NCBI RefSeq assembly: GCF_000420345.1
Contig: NZ_ATUT01000015.1
Coordinates: forward strand, 1-52,793
Length of the DNA stretch: 52,793 bases
Direction of reading: 5' to 3'
From: Faecalicoccus pleomorphus DSM 20574
Lineage (GTDB): Bacteria > Bacillota_I > Bacilli_A > Erysipelotrichales > Erysipelotrichaceae
Below are positions 23,463 to 31,816 of this stretch, in pieces. Both the position numbers and the translations under genes were made by a program. Position 1 is the first letter of the stretch, and every line of letters begins with the position of its first letter. Under the pieces are notes generated by a model. The model did no database searches, had not been told where the DNA came from, and saw nothing but the letters and a program-made list of their open reading frames with translations.

Positions 23463-24638
23463 CTATTTTGCCGTATATTTATAAATTGTTACACCCTGTA
23501 CAACACGGTTTACTTCTCCGGTTGGACATGGATTATCTGGTGTACATCCCATTGAGATGGATTTAAACAATCCTAAGATCTGTGCTGCCAGGATATAGTC
23601 CAAGCCTAAGAAGATATTATCTTTATCCGCATTCAAATCAAAGTTAACGTAAGTATCTACCAATTCACGAATTTCTGGATATTCATGAGCCGCTACCGCC
23701 AAGATACGGTTTTTCTTTCTCTGTCCGCTCATTTCTTTGATCAAATCATATTCATATTGTCTTTGATAAGCATCATCGGATACATAGACAACAGTCAACG
23801 CTTCATCGTTGATAACTGATTTTGGTCCATGACGGAATCCTAACGGACTATCAAAGAAAGTCGCAACCTGTCCGGCTGTCAATTCACATGTCTTTAACTG
23901 GCTTTCCTGTGCTACGCCTTTTAAGCAGTTGGCACCTAAATAAATCAAACGACGATAATCAAAATCGTTAACCAGATCCACTAAGGTTTGATAACCTTCA
24001 TCCAGGAATTTCTGTCCCTGTTCAATAACTGTCTGCATTTCGTTTTCCATTTCATCCAGAGCATCCAGACGGAAGCATAATACGCTTGCCAAATACATAT
24101 TGGAGAAACTGGAAGTCATCGCAAAGCTTTGATCATGTGTTTCCGGTGTTAAATTGATGCAGTAGGCATTATCCATTTCTTTTGCCATTTTTGATAAGGC
24201 CCCATTTTCATTACAAGTGATGAACAAATGAGATACATTTTCTTTGCAGACTTCTTCAGCCATCTGTACACTTCCCACACTTTCCGGAGAATTTCCAGAA
24301 CGTGCAAAGTTGATCAACAACGTTTTCTTATCTCTTGATAAATAGTTTTCCGGTGTTTCTACAATATCAGTCGATGCATAGCTGCTGGCATGGAAATCCG
24401 TATAACGATTCACATAAGAATATACGGCATTTCCAACATATTCACTGGTTCCGGCACCGGTAAAGATGATTTCTACATCTCCCCCAATCAATACTGGTTC
24501 CAAGAAACTCTTCAATGCTTCTTTTTCATTTTTGATCTGTGCAATTGTTTTTGCCCAAGTTGCAGGCTGCTGGTAGATTTCCTGTGCTGTATAAATTCCT
24601 GTCAGTTCTTCCCAAGCATTTTTCTCTTTTCCAAACAT
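23463..24638 (-). CDS. agaS: AgaS: SIS-domain galactosamine-6-phosphate deaminase/isomerase
   Basis: A 391-residue protein with two SIS domains. The first has IIFTGAGTSEYVG near 58 and NFARSGNSPESVG near 109; the second includes YLGANCLKGVAQESQLK and the FFDSPLGFRHGPKS segment near 240 with the phosphosugar-binding loop. AgaS deaminates galactosamine-6-phosphate to tagatose-6-phosphate. The call over GlmS-like isomerases rests on length, missing amidotransferase domain and context with PTS genes. Preceded by an AGGAGG site, it heads the agaS-EIIA unit. Confidence 0.88.
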   Translation of the reverse strand: MFGKEKNAWEELTGIYTAQEIYQQPATWAKTIAQIKNEKEALKSFLEPVLIGGDVEIIFTGAGTSEYVGNAVYSYVNRYTDFHASSYASTDIVETPENYLSRDKKTLLINFARSGNSPESVGSVQMAEEVCKENVSHLFITCNENGALSKMAKEMDNAYCINLTPETHDQSFAMTSSFSNMYLASVLCFRLDALDEMENEMQTVIEQGQKFLDEGYQTLVDLVNDFDYRRLIYLGANCLKGVAQESQLKTCELTAGQVATFFDSPLGFRHGPKSVINDEALTVVYVSDDAYQRQYEYDLIKEMSGQRKKNRILAVAAHEYPEIRELVDTYVNFDLNADKDNIFLGLDYILAAQILGLFKSISMGCTPDNPCPTGEVNRVVQGVTIYKYTAK

Positions 24639-24663
24639 CGTTTAGCCTCCTCTTGTCTGATTG

Positions 24664-24683
24664 TTTTATCTGCTTTTATTATA
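24664..24683 (-). promoter_or_regulatory. -10 element and TTTTATCT motif upstream of agaS
   Basis: TATAAT on the minus strand (24678-24683), 40 bases before agaS. Overlapping it on the plus strand is TTTTATCTGCTTTTA (24664-24678), similar to the TTTTATCTTTTT array between nagB and the GatZ/KbaZ gene. A second copy of TTTTATCTG is at 24751. Confidence 0.4.
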
Positions 24684-24785
24684 AACTAATTTTTAACTTT
24701 TTAAACAGGAGCAAATCATTATGATTAAAATGTACAAATTTGTTGTATTTTTTTATCTGTACTCTTATCATAGATCCATATGCTT

Positions 24786-24814
24786 TTGTATGCCTTATTT
24801 TCAAATGATATAAT
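24786..24814 (+). promoter_or_regulatory. Sigma-A promoter of the DUF3788 gene
   Basis: TTGTAT (24786-24791), 17-base spacer, TATAAT (24809-24814) preceded by TG, so also an extended -10. The gene starts 49 bases later. Confidence 0.6.
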
Positions 24815-24863
24815 ATTTACACTCACTATCTATTTCATTACACAGTTTTAAAGGGAGAATCAC

Positions 24864-25286
24864 ATGATAGACATACAAGATAAAAGCTACATTCCTTCAT
24901 TTGATGAATTAGCTGAATATATTCAAAATCCTTTGTTTTTAGATTTTTGTTCAGATATCAAATCAAAGTTTTGCACAAAGGAACAATTCAATTTTAATTC
25001 CTGTAGTTGGGAATACGGCTGGAATGTGAAATTTAAGAAAGCCGGAAAAAATCTTTGTACCCTTTATCCCAGAGAAGGGTATTTCACTGTACTAATTGTT
25101 ATTGGGAAGAAACAGAAAGAAGCCGTTGAAGCCATTTTATCAGAGTGTTCTAATACTTTAAAAGAGATTTACTATCAAACAAAAGAAGGAAACGGCCAAA
25201 AATGGTTAATGATTGATTTGGAAGATAAAGATAGAATTTATAACGATGTTTTTCATCTGATCGATATACGAAAAAACAATCTGTAA
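24864..25286 (+). CDS. DUF3788 family protein
   Basis: A 140-residue soluble protein. The pattern WEYGWNVKFKKAGKNLCTLYP followed by GYFTVLIVIGKKQ, a WLMIDLEDKD segment and a terminal IDIRK fits DUF3788, a small family common in gut Firmicutes and Bacteroidetes with no known biochemical role. It has a strong promoter and ribosome binding site and stands alone between agaS and a membrane protein gene. The 221 bases after it hold a promoter but no clear terminator. Confidence 0.7.
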   Translation: MIDIQDKSYIPSFDELAEYIQNPLFLDFCSDIKSKFCTKEQFNFNSCSWEYGWNVKFKKAGKNLCTLYPREGYFTVLIVIGKKQKEAVEAILSECSNTLKEIYYQTKEGNGQKWLMIDLEDKDRIYNDVFHLIDIRKNNL

Positions 25287-25453
25287 CAAGACTCCGTATT
25301 ATTGATATAACTTTTATCACAGCTACTTTTTGAAAAATACTTTACACCTTATAAATCTTTTATCTGGTTTTCTTAACTCATTTAGTAAAGTTGTGCCCGT
25401 TCGTTTATACCTGTAATTTGGATTACCCGCTACATAAATCCTATATTTTATAA

Positions 25454-25482
25454 TTGTTTTCACCTTTATTTTCTCTTATAAT
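25454..25482 (+). promoter_or_regulatory. Sigma-A promoter of the membrane protein gene at 25508
   Basis: TTGTTT (25454-25459), 17-base spacer, TATAAT (25477-25482), 25 bases upstream of the start codon. Confidence 0.55.
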
Positions 25483-25507
25483 TACCAAAGGAAAGAGAGC
25501 GTGTATC

Positions 25508-26074
25508 ATGGCAAAAAAATCAAATATCAAACAAGAAATAGCGCCTCCTGTCGGCTTTAATCTATATCAGGACAAAAAGAACCGAACCATTTATAAACAT
25601 CCTTTTTATCATAATGCGGTCTATATTCCTGTTTATGACTATAAGACCTTTGAATTGTATCGCAAGAGATATATTCTGATTCTATCTGTATTTGTGGTCT
25701 TATTTACCATGTTTACCCAGTGGTTTCAGATTCCCTGGTGGGCAAGCATAGGGATCACTTTGCTTCTATGGTTCTTCTTAGAATTTAAATTCTTCACGTT
25801 TTTAAAGAAACAACAGCCTGTTAAGCATTTTGATCCGGAAAGCTATGAAAGCTATTCCGATAATTTTGCGAAGCAGGGAACAAAACGAATCCTTACAAAA
25901 ACGATCTTATATTTATTAGTCGGTATTCTGATCGTTTATAACACGTATTACTCACAATACGATTCCATGTATGTCATTGCCTCATGGATCGTTCTGGGGC
26001 TCTGTGTTCTTTATGCGTTATTTCAGATGGTCATGTTGATAAAAGTCACAAAACGCGCAAAAGCGAGAAATTAA
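25508..26074 (+). CDS. Four-helix membrane protein, paralogue of the protein at 18029
   Basis: About 188 residues from ATG at 25508, which follows AAAGGAAAGAGAG; the upstream open frame to 25454 overlaps the promoter and is not used. It has a basic N-terminus, a GFNLYQDKKNRTIYKHPF segment, two helices at about 50-90, a loop with FLKKQQPVKHFDPE, and two C-terminal helices. The layout and the N-YxDxKxRxIY box match the protein encoded at 18029-18586, so these are paralogues. Function is unknown. Confidence 0.6.
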   Translation: MAKKSNIKQEIAPPVGFNLYQDKKNRTIYKHPFYHNAVYIPVYDYKTFELYRKRYILILSVFVVLFTMFTQWFQIPWWASIGITLLLWFFLEFKFFTFLKKQQPVKHFDPESYESYSDNFAKQGTKRILTKTILYLLVGILIVYNTYYSQYDSMYVIASWIVLGLCVLYALFQMVMLIKVTKRAKARN

Positions 26075-26083
26075 ATCTCGCTT
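26061..26083. terminator. Intrinsic terminator overlapping a stop codon
   Basis: AAGCGAGA (26061-26068) and TCTCGCTT (26076-26083) form a perfect stem. The loop contains the stop of the membrane protein gene, and a T-rich run follows on the plus strand. Confidence 0.75.
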
Positions 26084-26092
26084 TCTTTTTAT

Positions 26093-26956
26093 TTATAGAG
26101 CTTCAAAAGAGTAACCAGTCGTAAAGGTTTCCTGCGGCTTCAACAACATTGTGCCTTCTCTTTGATAGAAATCATCATGTCCGGGTTCAAAATCGGCATG
26201 GCCGTACCATGGTTCGATACAGATAAAATCTGATGTTTTTGGATGTGTCCAGATCGCAAGATAAGGAAACTGTTCAAAATCAAAGCGAAGACGTGGTTCT
26301 TTCTTCCAACAAACTGTCAAATACTTGGACTGTAAATCTTGATAAATGATCGTTGCTGCTTCTTCAATATCTTGACGGCTGCATTTCCATTCTTTAAAAG
26401 TGACATCTTTTAACGAATACGGTGTTTGCCCGCTTGGATCCATCACAAATTGCTTGGCATGTTCTTCTTTTTCAAACACAAAAGCATAATCTTCAAACGC
26501 TTCGCCTTCGACTTGTGGAATACGAAAAGCCGGATGCAGGCCAAAGGTAAATGGCATGATTTCGTTTCCTGTATTTGTGATCGTATAATCAATATATAAT
26601 TTTTTACCTTCCAGACGATACTTCATCTCATAATGAAAATCAAAAGGATATTGTTTCCGCGTTTCTTCATTGGAATCATAGGTGAAGACGATAGCATCTT
26701 TTTCCTGCTTTCCGACAAGATCGGCATAGCGAATCAAACCATGGTTTTTCATCGCATATGTTTGTCCGTTGATCTTATAGTCTTTTGTCCATGTATTTCC
26801 TACGATGGGAAATAATGTCGGATTTAATCCGGACCAGCCTTGATCTCCCTGATACATGATTTCCACTTGACGATCTTTATCCAAGAAATGTTGAATCTGT
26901 CCGGCTCTTTCTATACATTCCACTCTACATTGTTCATTTTCTAATACGTATGCCAT
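26093..26956 (-). CDS. Aldose 1-epimerase family protein (LacX-like)
   Basis: A 287-residue mutarotase-like beta-sandwich protein. Conserved features are NPTLFPIVGNT near 46, the catalytic-type His in MKNHGLIRYAD near 72 and FTFGLHPAFRIP near 136. The size and the NPTLFP motif match the LacX branch, which is found with galactose or tagatose-6-phosphate genes. It probably interconverts sugar anomers; the substrate is not known. It starts 12 bases after the Cof-type HAD gene and is likely in one unit with it. Confidence 0.85.
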   Translation of the reverse strand: MAYVLENEQCRVECIERAGQIQHFLDKDRQVEIMYQGDQGWSGLNPTLFPIVGNTWTKDYKINGQTYAMKNHGLIRYADLVGKQEKDAIVFTYDSNEETRKQYPFDFHYEMKYRLEGKKLYIDYTITNTGNEIMPFTFGLHPAFRIPQVEGEAFEDYAFVFEKEEHAKQFVMDPSGQTPYSLKDVTFKEWKCSRQDIEEAATIIYQDLQSKYLTVCWKKEPRLRFDFEQFPYLAIWTHPKTSDFICIEPWYGHADFEPGHDDFYQREGTMLLKPQETFTTGYSFEAL

Positions 26957-26968
26957 ATCGCTCGCCTC

Positions 26969-27739
26969 CTATATTCTATGACTTTCTTTTAGAAACTGAT
27001 AAATTCCATCTTCACTGACATCCCCAATCACAAGATCAGCCACCTTTTTTAAATTCGGATGTCCGTTCTGCATACAGATACCTAAATCTGCCTGTCGTAT
27101 CATTTCTATATCATTTTGTCCGTCGCCAAAACAGATCAGCGTATCTAAATCAAATCTTTCTTTACACCATTGGATGGCTTCGATTTTATCAACATGATTG
27201 GCTCGTATCTCCATCGCATGATCAAAATGCACAATGCCGCAATCTTTCAATAAAGGCCGCAGCTTCTTTTGATCCTCTGCTTTTATAAAGACAAGTACAT
27301 TTAATACCTTGTCCTCCTGATATGGTTTATAGAATGGCGCACAAAGATAGAGATCAAAATAAGCACGATGTGCATACAGATTTGGCTTAGTGCCCCAAAG
27401 ATTTTCTGAACATGTACTATAGCGATAGATTAAATGGTTTTCTTTACAGAACGCATCGATCGCACGCATCGTTTCCGGTAAAAGAAATACACATCGCAAA
27501 TCGTTTTGATCGGCATCCATGATCCGACTTCCTCCATCCATAATTCGGGCATCAAAAGGAAAATCTCGCATGGCTTGCGGTAAATGATCCAATTCTCTAA
27601 GTGTACGACTTGTCGCCAAAAAGACTTTATTTCCCTGCTTTTGTAGTTTTGATAAAGCTTCTATCGTATGGTTGCTGACGGAATGTGTACGATTGGAATA
27701 CAAGGTTCCGTCCAAATCGAAAAAATATCCAGTTGTCAT
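26969..27739 (-). CDS. Cof-type HAD phosphatase
   Basis: A 256-residue type IIB HAD hydrolase. Motif I is FDLDGTLYS at 7-15, motif II the threonine/serine of LATSRTLRE near 44, motif III Lys in DKIEAIQW near 190, and motif IV FGDGQNDIEMI near 209. Between II and III is the alpha/beta cap of the Cof group, which dephosphorylates small phosphate esters such as sugar phosphates and pyridoxal phosphate. It is one of three such enzymes in the window. Substrate unknown. Confidence 0.88.
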   Translation of the reverse strand: MTTGYFFDLDGTLYSNRTHSVSNHTIEALSKLQKQGNKVFLATSRTLRELDHLPQAMRDFPFDARIMDGGSRIMDADQNDLRCVFLLPETMRAIDAFCKENHLIYRYSTCSENLWGTKPNLYAHRAYFDLYLCAPFYKPYQEDKVLNVLVFIKAEDQKKLRPLLKDCGIVHFDHAMEIRANHVDKIEAIQWCKERFDLDTLICFGDGQNDIEMIRQADLGICMQNGHPNLKKVADLVIGDVSEDGIYQFLKESHRI

Positions 27740-27751
27740 ACATTTATTATA

Positions 27752-27780
27752 AATAAAAAAATCGAGAATTCACTCGATTT
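27752..27780 (-). terminator. Intrinsic terminator of the malic enzyme-patatin operon
   Basis: AAATCGAG (27759-27766) and CTCGATTT (27773-27780), followed on the minus strand by a T run. It overlaps the last codons of the patatin-like gene. Confidence 0.75.
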
Positions 27781-28621
27781 CTAAAAATTCTTTGATTTGA
27801 TCCAGGCGTTCCAGAGTTTCATCATAGCCTAACTGAAACCACGGACGAAGCTTTTTGGGATCCGTCGTATAACGAGTTACCCCCAAATCCTTATGCGGTC
27901 GAAGAACAAGGGCTTTACCTTCCTGTTCCAGGGCATGGATCGTATTCCATTGTTCGTTATATCTTTCATGGCGTTTTTTTAGATCTTCTACGATCTGCTC
28001 ATCCTTATACAGCCATTTTGCCAGCTTTAACTGATACGAAGGAGCTGGTTTTCGTACATATCCTTCTTCCTTGGTGGAAACAATGATATGTTTTTGATTG
28101 CCATGGCGAATACTTTGATGAATACTGATCATATCAATCAAACCGGCATCCATATATTGAATACCGCGAAACATGTAAGGCCGACACAATATCAATAAAG
28201 CACAGCTGGCTTTGATCAATGTCTGACTCTGATCGACATAACTTTGATCATAGTATTCCACCTGATGCGTTTCCATATTGTATAAACCGATTTCCATGGT
28301 CGTTGTGCTCTCTTTTAAAGCCTTAAAATCTAAAGGCGCCTTACTCTCGATAAAATCGTTTGTGGCTTCAATTCCGAAAATATTTCTTTCTTTTAGAAAA
28401 GGACGAAGACCAACAACACCTTTTTGACAAGGTGCTTCAATTCCGGTCACTTCCATACGATACATCTGTCGAGAGGTATAGCTCAACAAAATCTCGCTTC
28501 CTGCCGAAATGCCGACACAATAAGGTACATAGATCTTATGTTCCAAAAAGCATTTTAAAGCACCGGCTGAATAGGCGGCTTTCGTGCCTCCTCCTTCGCA
28601 GACCAGCCCTGCCTGAATCAT
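27770..28621 (-). CDS. Patatin-like phospholipase family protein
   Basis: About 283 residues from ATG at 28621, which overlaps the malic enzyme stop as ATGA (a GTG at 28633 is the alternative). It has the oxyanion glycine box GLVCEGGGTKAAYSAG near residue 5, the nucleophile motif GISAG near 38 and the catalytic Asp in MDAGLID near 160, so the Ser-Asp dyad is complete. It belongs to the YjjU-type bacterial patatins, predicted lipid acyl hydrolases. Coupling to malic enzyme has no obvious metabolic reason. Confidence 0.85.
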   Translation of the reverse strand: MIQAGLVCEGGGTKAAYSAGALKCFLEHKIYVPYCVGISAGSEILLSYTSRQMYRMEVTGIEAPCQKGVVGLRPFLKERNIFGIEATNDFIESKAPLDFKALKESTTTMEIGLYNMETHQVEYYDQSYVDQSQTLIKASCALLILCRPYMFRGIQYMDAGLIDMISIHQSIRHGNQKHIIVSTKEEGYVRKPAPSYQLKLAKWLYKDEQIVEDLKKRHERYNEQWNTIHALEQEGKALVLRPHKDLGVTRYTTDPKKLRPWFQLGYDETLERLDQIKEFLEIE

Positions 28622-29793
28622 TCTTTGTCCCACTTTCTAATGACACCAGAATCAATGGCGGCTTGCTTGACAGCCTTAGCCACGACCGGCACTACTCTTT
28701 TATCCAAAGCCGAAACGATGATATGTTCAGGACGCAGTTCCTTTTCATCCACCATAGAAGCAATCGCATAAACCGCTGCCTTTTTCATCGCATCGTTGAT
28801 CTGTGTTGCCTGGGCATCCAGTGCACCTTTAAAGATGCCCGGAAAGGCTAATACGTTATTGATCTGATTTGGATGATCGCTGCGTCCGGTTCCTACAATA
28901 TAAGCGCCCGCTGCCTTAGCATCATCCGGTTCAATTTCCGGAATTGGATTGGCCATCGGTAACACAATAGCCTTTTCATTCATACTGGCAATCATCTCTT
29001 TAGAAACAATATGGCCGGCACTGACACCAATAAAGACATCCGCGCCTTTTAAAGCCTCACTTAAATCGCCTTTTTTATGTTCCTTGTTCAATCTTGAAAG
29101 AAGTGCTTCTTGTCCACTTGTCAGATTCATTCCTTCCACAAGAATACCTTGTCGATCGACTAAAATCACATTGCCAAGCTCTAAATCTAAGATCAATCTT
29201 GCGATGGCACATCCGGCACTGCCGGCACCATTGATCACAATGGTCGGATTCTCTTTTTTCACTAAGCGTAAAGCGTTGACCAAAGCCGAACAAACCACAA
29301 TAGCTGTTCCATGTTGGTCATCATGGAAAACCGGAATATTCATACGCTCCTGTAAGCGTTTCTCAATTTCAAAACAACGAGGGGCCGCGATATCCTCTAA
29401 ATTGATACCGCCAAAGCTTGGCTCCAAAGCCGCAATGATATTGACCAGTTCATCCGTATTCTGCGTATTTAAACAAAGCGGAACGGCATCTAGCCCACCT
29501 AAAGCCTTGAATAAAACGCATTTTCCTTCCATGACCGGCATACCGGCTTCCGGCCCAATATTTCCAAGCCCCAGTACCGCACTTCCATCGCTGATAACCG
29601 CAATCGTATGTCCTCTTCCCGTATAGACATAAGATTGACTTTTATCTTTTTCAATTTCCAGACACGGTGCCGCAACACCTGGCGTATAAGCCAAAGAAAG
29701 ATCATCTCTTGTTTCAATTTTCATCTTGGCAACTGTTTCCAGCTTTCCTTGCCATTCTTTGTGTAATCGTAAAGCTTCTTTTGCGTAATCCAT
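28618..29793 (-). CDS. Malic enzyme (oxaloacetate-decarboxylating)
   Basis: About 391 residues from ATG at 29793, behind GAGAGGAGAG. The malic N-terminal domain is marked by LSLAYTPGVAAPC near 34 and VISDGSAVLGLGNIGPEAGMPVMEGK near 64. The NAD(P)-binding domain has INGAGSAGCAIARL near 187. It decarboxylates malate to pyruvate. Length fits the short bacterial form without a phosphotransacetylase domain. Whether NAD or NADP is used cannot be decided here. Confidence 0.93.
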   Translation of the reverse strand: MDYAKEALRLHKEWQGKLETVAKMKIETRDDLSLAYTPGVAAPCLEIEKDKSQSYVYTGRGHTIAVISDGSAVLGLGNIGPEAGMPVMEGKCVLFKALGGLDAVPLCLNTQNTDELVNIIAALEPSFGGINLEDIAAPRCFEIEKRLQERMNIPVFHDDQHGTAIVVCSALVNALRLVKKENPTIVINGAGSAGCAIARLILDLELGNVILVDRQGILVEGMNLTSGQEALLSRLNKEHKKGDLSEALKGADVFIGVSAGHIVSKEMIASMNEKAIVLPMANPIPEIEPDDAKAAGAYIVGTGRSDHPNQINNVLAFPGIFKGALDAQATQINDAMKKAAVYAIASMVDEKELRPEHIIVSALDKRVVPVVAKAVKQAAIDSGVIRKWDKE

Positions 29794-29811
29794 AAACACT
29801 CTCCTCTCAAA

Positions 29812-29842
29812 TAGAAAAAACATAGACTACTCTATGCTTTTT
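29812..29842 (-). terminator. Intrinsic terminator of the TPR-like gene
   Basis: CATAGA (29821-29826) and TCTATG (29831-29836) with flanking A and T runs, overlapping the end of the gene at 29832 on the minus strand. Confidence 0.65.
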
Positions 29843-30500
29843 GCTCCATGATTTGTTTTATTGAATCTTCATAAGGCGTACCTGCACAATGCTTCAAAGC
29901 TGATGTGAAAACCTTTTTCATATTTTCTATATCATTCAAATACGAATATTGAAGTCCTAAAAGATATTCAAAAGTACCAACGACCATCATCTTGTCCTCA
30001 TCCAAAGCACTTTTTCCATCCCACAGATGATCTATCTTTTCCTGCACTTCTTTGATGTATTTGCTCTCTTTTTTGATCAGAATGCTGTATTGTATCTCCA
30101 GATCTTTAGCACGATCCGCATGCAGAGAGCGAACCGCATCCAACATATCCTTTGCCTTTTTAGCACGTCCCTGCTGCAGATAATAGTAAAAACCTCGTTC
30201 TCGAACGGCTAATTTCTGATTATCCTTTAAGCGCATGTTCATCATCATATTAAACTGTTCTTCCACATCATCTTTTCGATTTTGTGCAATTAAACCGCTC
30301 AACCGCATATTTTCTCTTTCAAAAGCACTCATTCCCATTTTACAAATAAAAGAATCCAAGGTTCGATAAAAAGTCGTATAATCATCTTTTAAAATTTCCT
30401 GATTCAATTTATTCCAGGTGATTTTTCGAAAAAGCATCGGTATCAACAACAAACATAAAAATACGGCAATCGCCATGATTACAACAAACATAATTTTCAC
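29832..30500 (-). CDS. Membrane-anchored helical (TPR-like) protein
   Basis: A 222-residue protein with one N-terminal membrane helix (about 4-24) and a long helical cytoplasmic domain. Helix pairs such as FYYYLQQGRAKKAKDMLDAV and EYLLGLQYSYLNDIENMKKVF have the spacing of tetratricopeptide repeats, although individual motifs are weak. It may be a scaffold at the membrane. No specific family is recognised. It is a single-gene unit with its own terminator. Confidence 0.6.
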   Translation of the reverse strand: MKIMFVVIMAIAVFLCLLLIPMLFRKITWNKLNQEILKDDYTTFYRTLDSFICKMGMSAFERENMRLSGLIAQNRKDDVEEQFNMMMNMRLKDNQKLAVRERGFYYYLQQGRAKKAKDMLDAVRSLHADRAKDLEIQYSILIKKESKYIKEVQEKIDHLWDGKSALDEDKMMVVGTFEYLLGLQYSYLNDIENMKKVFTSALKHCAGTPYEDSIKQIMEQKA

Positions 30501-30592
30501 CCTTACTAATTTTGTCTGTTTACAGAATAAACTAAAAAAGAGTGTTTGTAAACAAAAGGTGATATTTTAGACTCTAAAGCATTAAAAAGTAC

Positions 30593-30619
30593 AAAAAGCC
30601 TCAGAACTCTAAGGCTTTT
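30593..30619 (-). terminator. Intrinsic terminator of ppaC-pepT
   Basis: AAAAGCCT (30594-30601) and AGGCTTTT (30612-30619) form the stem. The pepT stop codon lies inside the structure. Confidence 0.7.
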
Positions 30620-31814
30620 GCTTTTGCATCAATGTTTTTAAAACCTGAACCATGGTTTCCATCTGATTGATACTGCAGAATTCATATCGACCATGATGAT
30701 TATAAGATCCTGTACCAAAATTCGGGCAAATGCATCCTTTTTCCGTCAACATAGCTCCATCGGTTCCGCCACGTGTTGGTATGGAAACCGGATCAAGACC
30801 ACAGGCAGCCAAGGCTTCCTTTGCCCTTGTCACAGAACGCATGTCACCATGCATAAATTGTGCCATATTGTAATACTGATCCTGCATTTCCAACTGGAAA
30901 CGATCGCCATACTTCTGATTCAAAGAATTGATTACATCTTGAACAAACTGCTTTCTGGCCGTAAATTTTTCAAAGTCATGATCACGAATAATATACGCCA
31001 GACTGGCACTTTCGCAAGTTCCTTCCATCTCCAACAAATGATAGAAACCCTCTCTGTTTTCTGTATGCGCCGGTGTTTCCTGTTTTGGGAATGCTTCGAT
31101 CAACTCGTGTGATAAAAGACAAGCATTGATCATTTTATCTTTGGCATAGCCCGGATGGATCGTATTGCCGGTAATCGTGATTTTAGCCTGAGCGGCATTA
31201 AAGTTTTCATAATCAATGGCATCAATTCGGCCCCCATCAACGGTATAGGCAAAATCAACCTGGAATTGTTCTAAATCAAAATTCTCTGTTCCCCGTCCTA
31301 CTTCTTCATCCGGTGTAAAGGCCACGATGATCTTTCCATGTGGCAGATTTTCTTTGATCATTTCATCCACTGCCTGCATGATGATCGCAATACCCGCTTT
31401 ATCATCGCCACCAAGCAAAGTATTTCCATCGGTCACAATTAAATCATCACCGATACAGTTGGATAAGGCCGGATACTTTTTACAATCCATTTGGTATTGA
31501 TCGTTTAAAACGATCATGGAACCATCATAGTTTTCAATAATTCGAGGACGAATATCTTTTCCGCTTAATTCGGTAGCCGTATCCATATGCGCACAAAAGC
31601 CAAAGGAAGGAAGACGATCATCCGTGGCTTCCAATGTCGCATATACGATCCCATGCGGATCCACCATTACCTTTTGAAATCCCAAAGCCTTGCATTCTTT
31701 TTCTAATTCTTTTGCCAGCACCAGCTGTTTTTCTGTACTTGGCGCTGTTGTACTTTCCGGATCGGATTGGGTATCAAACGATACATAATGTAAAAATTTT
31801 TCTGTAACACTCAT
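30609..31814 (-). CDS. pepT: Peptidase T (tripeptide aminopeptidase)
   Basis: A 401-residue M20-family metallopeptidase. Zinc ligands and catalytic acids occur in GFCAHMDTA near 72, LLGGDDKAGIA near 136, the FTPDEEVGRG pair near 170, VDGGR near 193, and the terminal His in FGTGSYNHHG near 373. PepT removes the N-terminal residue from tripeptides in the cytoplasm. It starts two bases after the pyrophosphatase stop and so forms an operon with it. Confidence 0.95.
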   Translation of the reverse strand: MSVTEKFLHYVSFDTQSDPESTTAPSTEKQLVLAKELEKECKALGFQKVMVDPHGIVYATLEATDDRLPSFGFCAHMDTATELSGKDIRPRIIENYDGSMIVLNDQYQMDCKKYPALSNCIGDDLIVTDGNTLLGGDDKAGIAIIMQAVDEMIKENLPHGKIIVAFTPDEEVGRGTENFDLEQFQVDFAYTVDGGRIDAIDYENFNAAQAKITITGNTIHPGYAKDKMINACLLSHELIEAFPKQETPAHTENREGFYHLLEMEGTCESASLAYIIRDHDFEKFTARKQFVQDVINSLNQKYGDRFQLEMQDQYYNMAQFMHGDMRSVTRAKEALAACGLDPVSIPTRGGTDGAMLTEKGCICPNFGTGSYNHHGRYEFCSINQMETMVQVLKTLMQKQKP

Positions 31815-31816
31815 AC

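Noticed and set aside
28949-29626. Long open frame opposite malic enzyme
   Set aside because: It is antisense to a complete, well-conserved enzyme, has no ribosome binding site, and its translation is rich in Ser, Pro and Thr, as expected from the reverse strand of a coding region.
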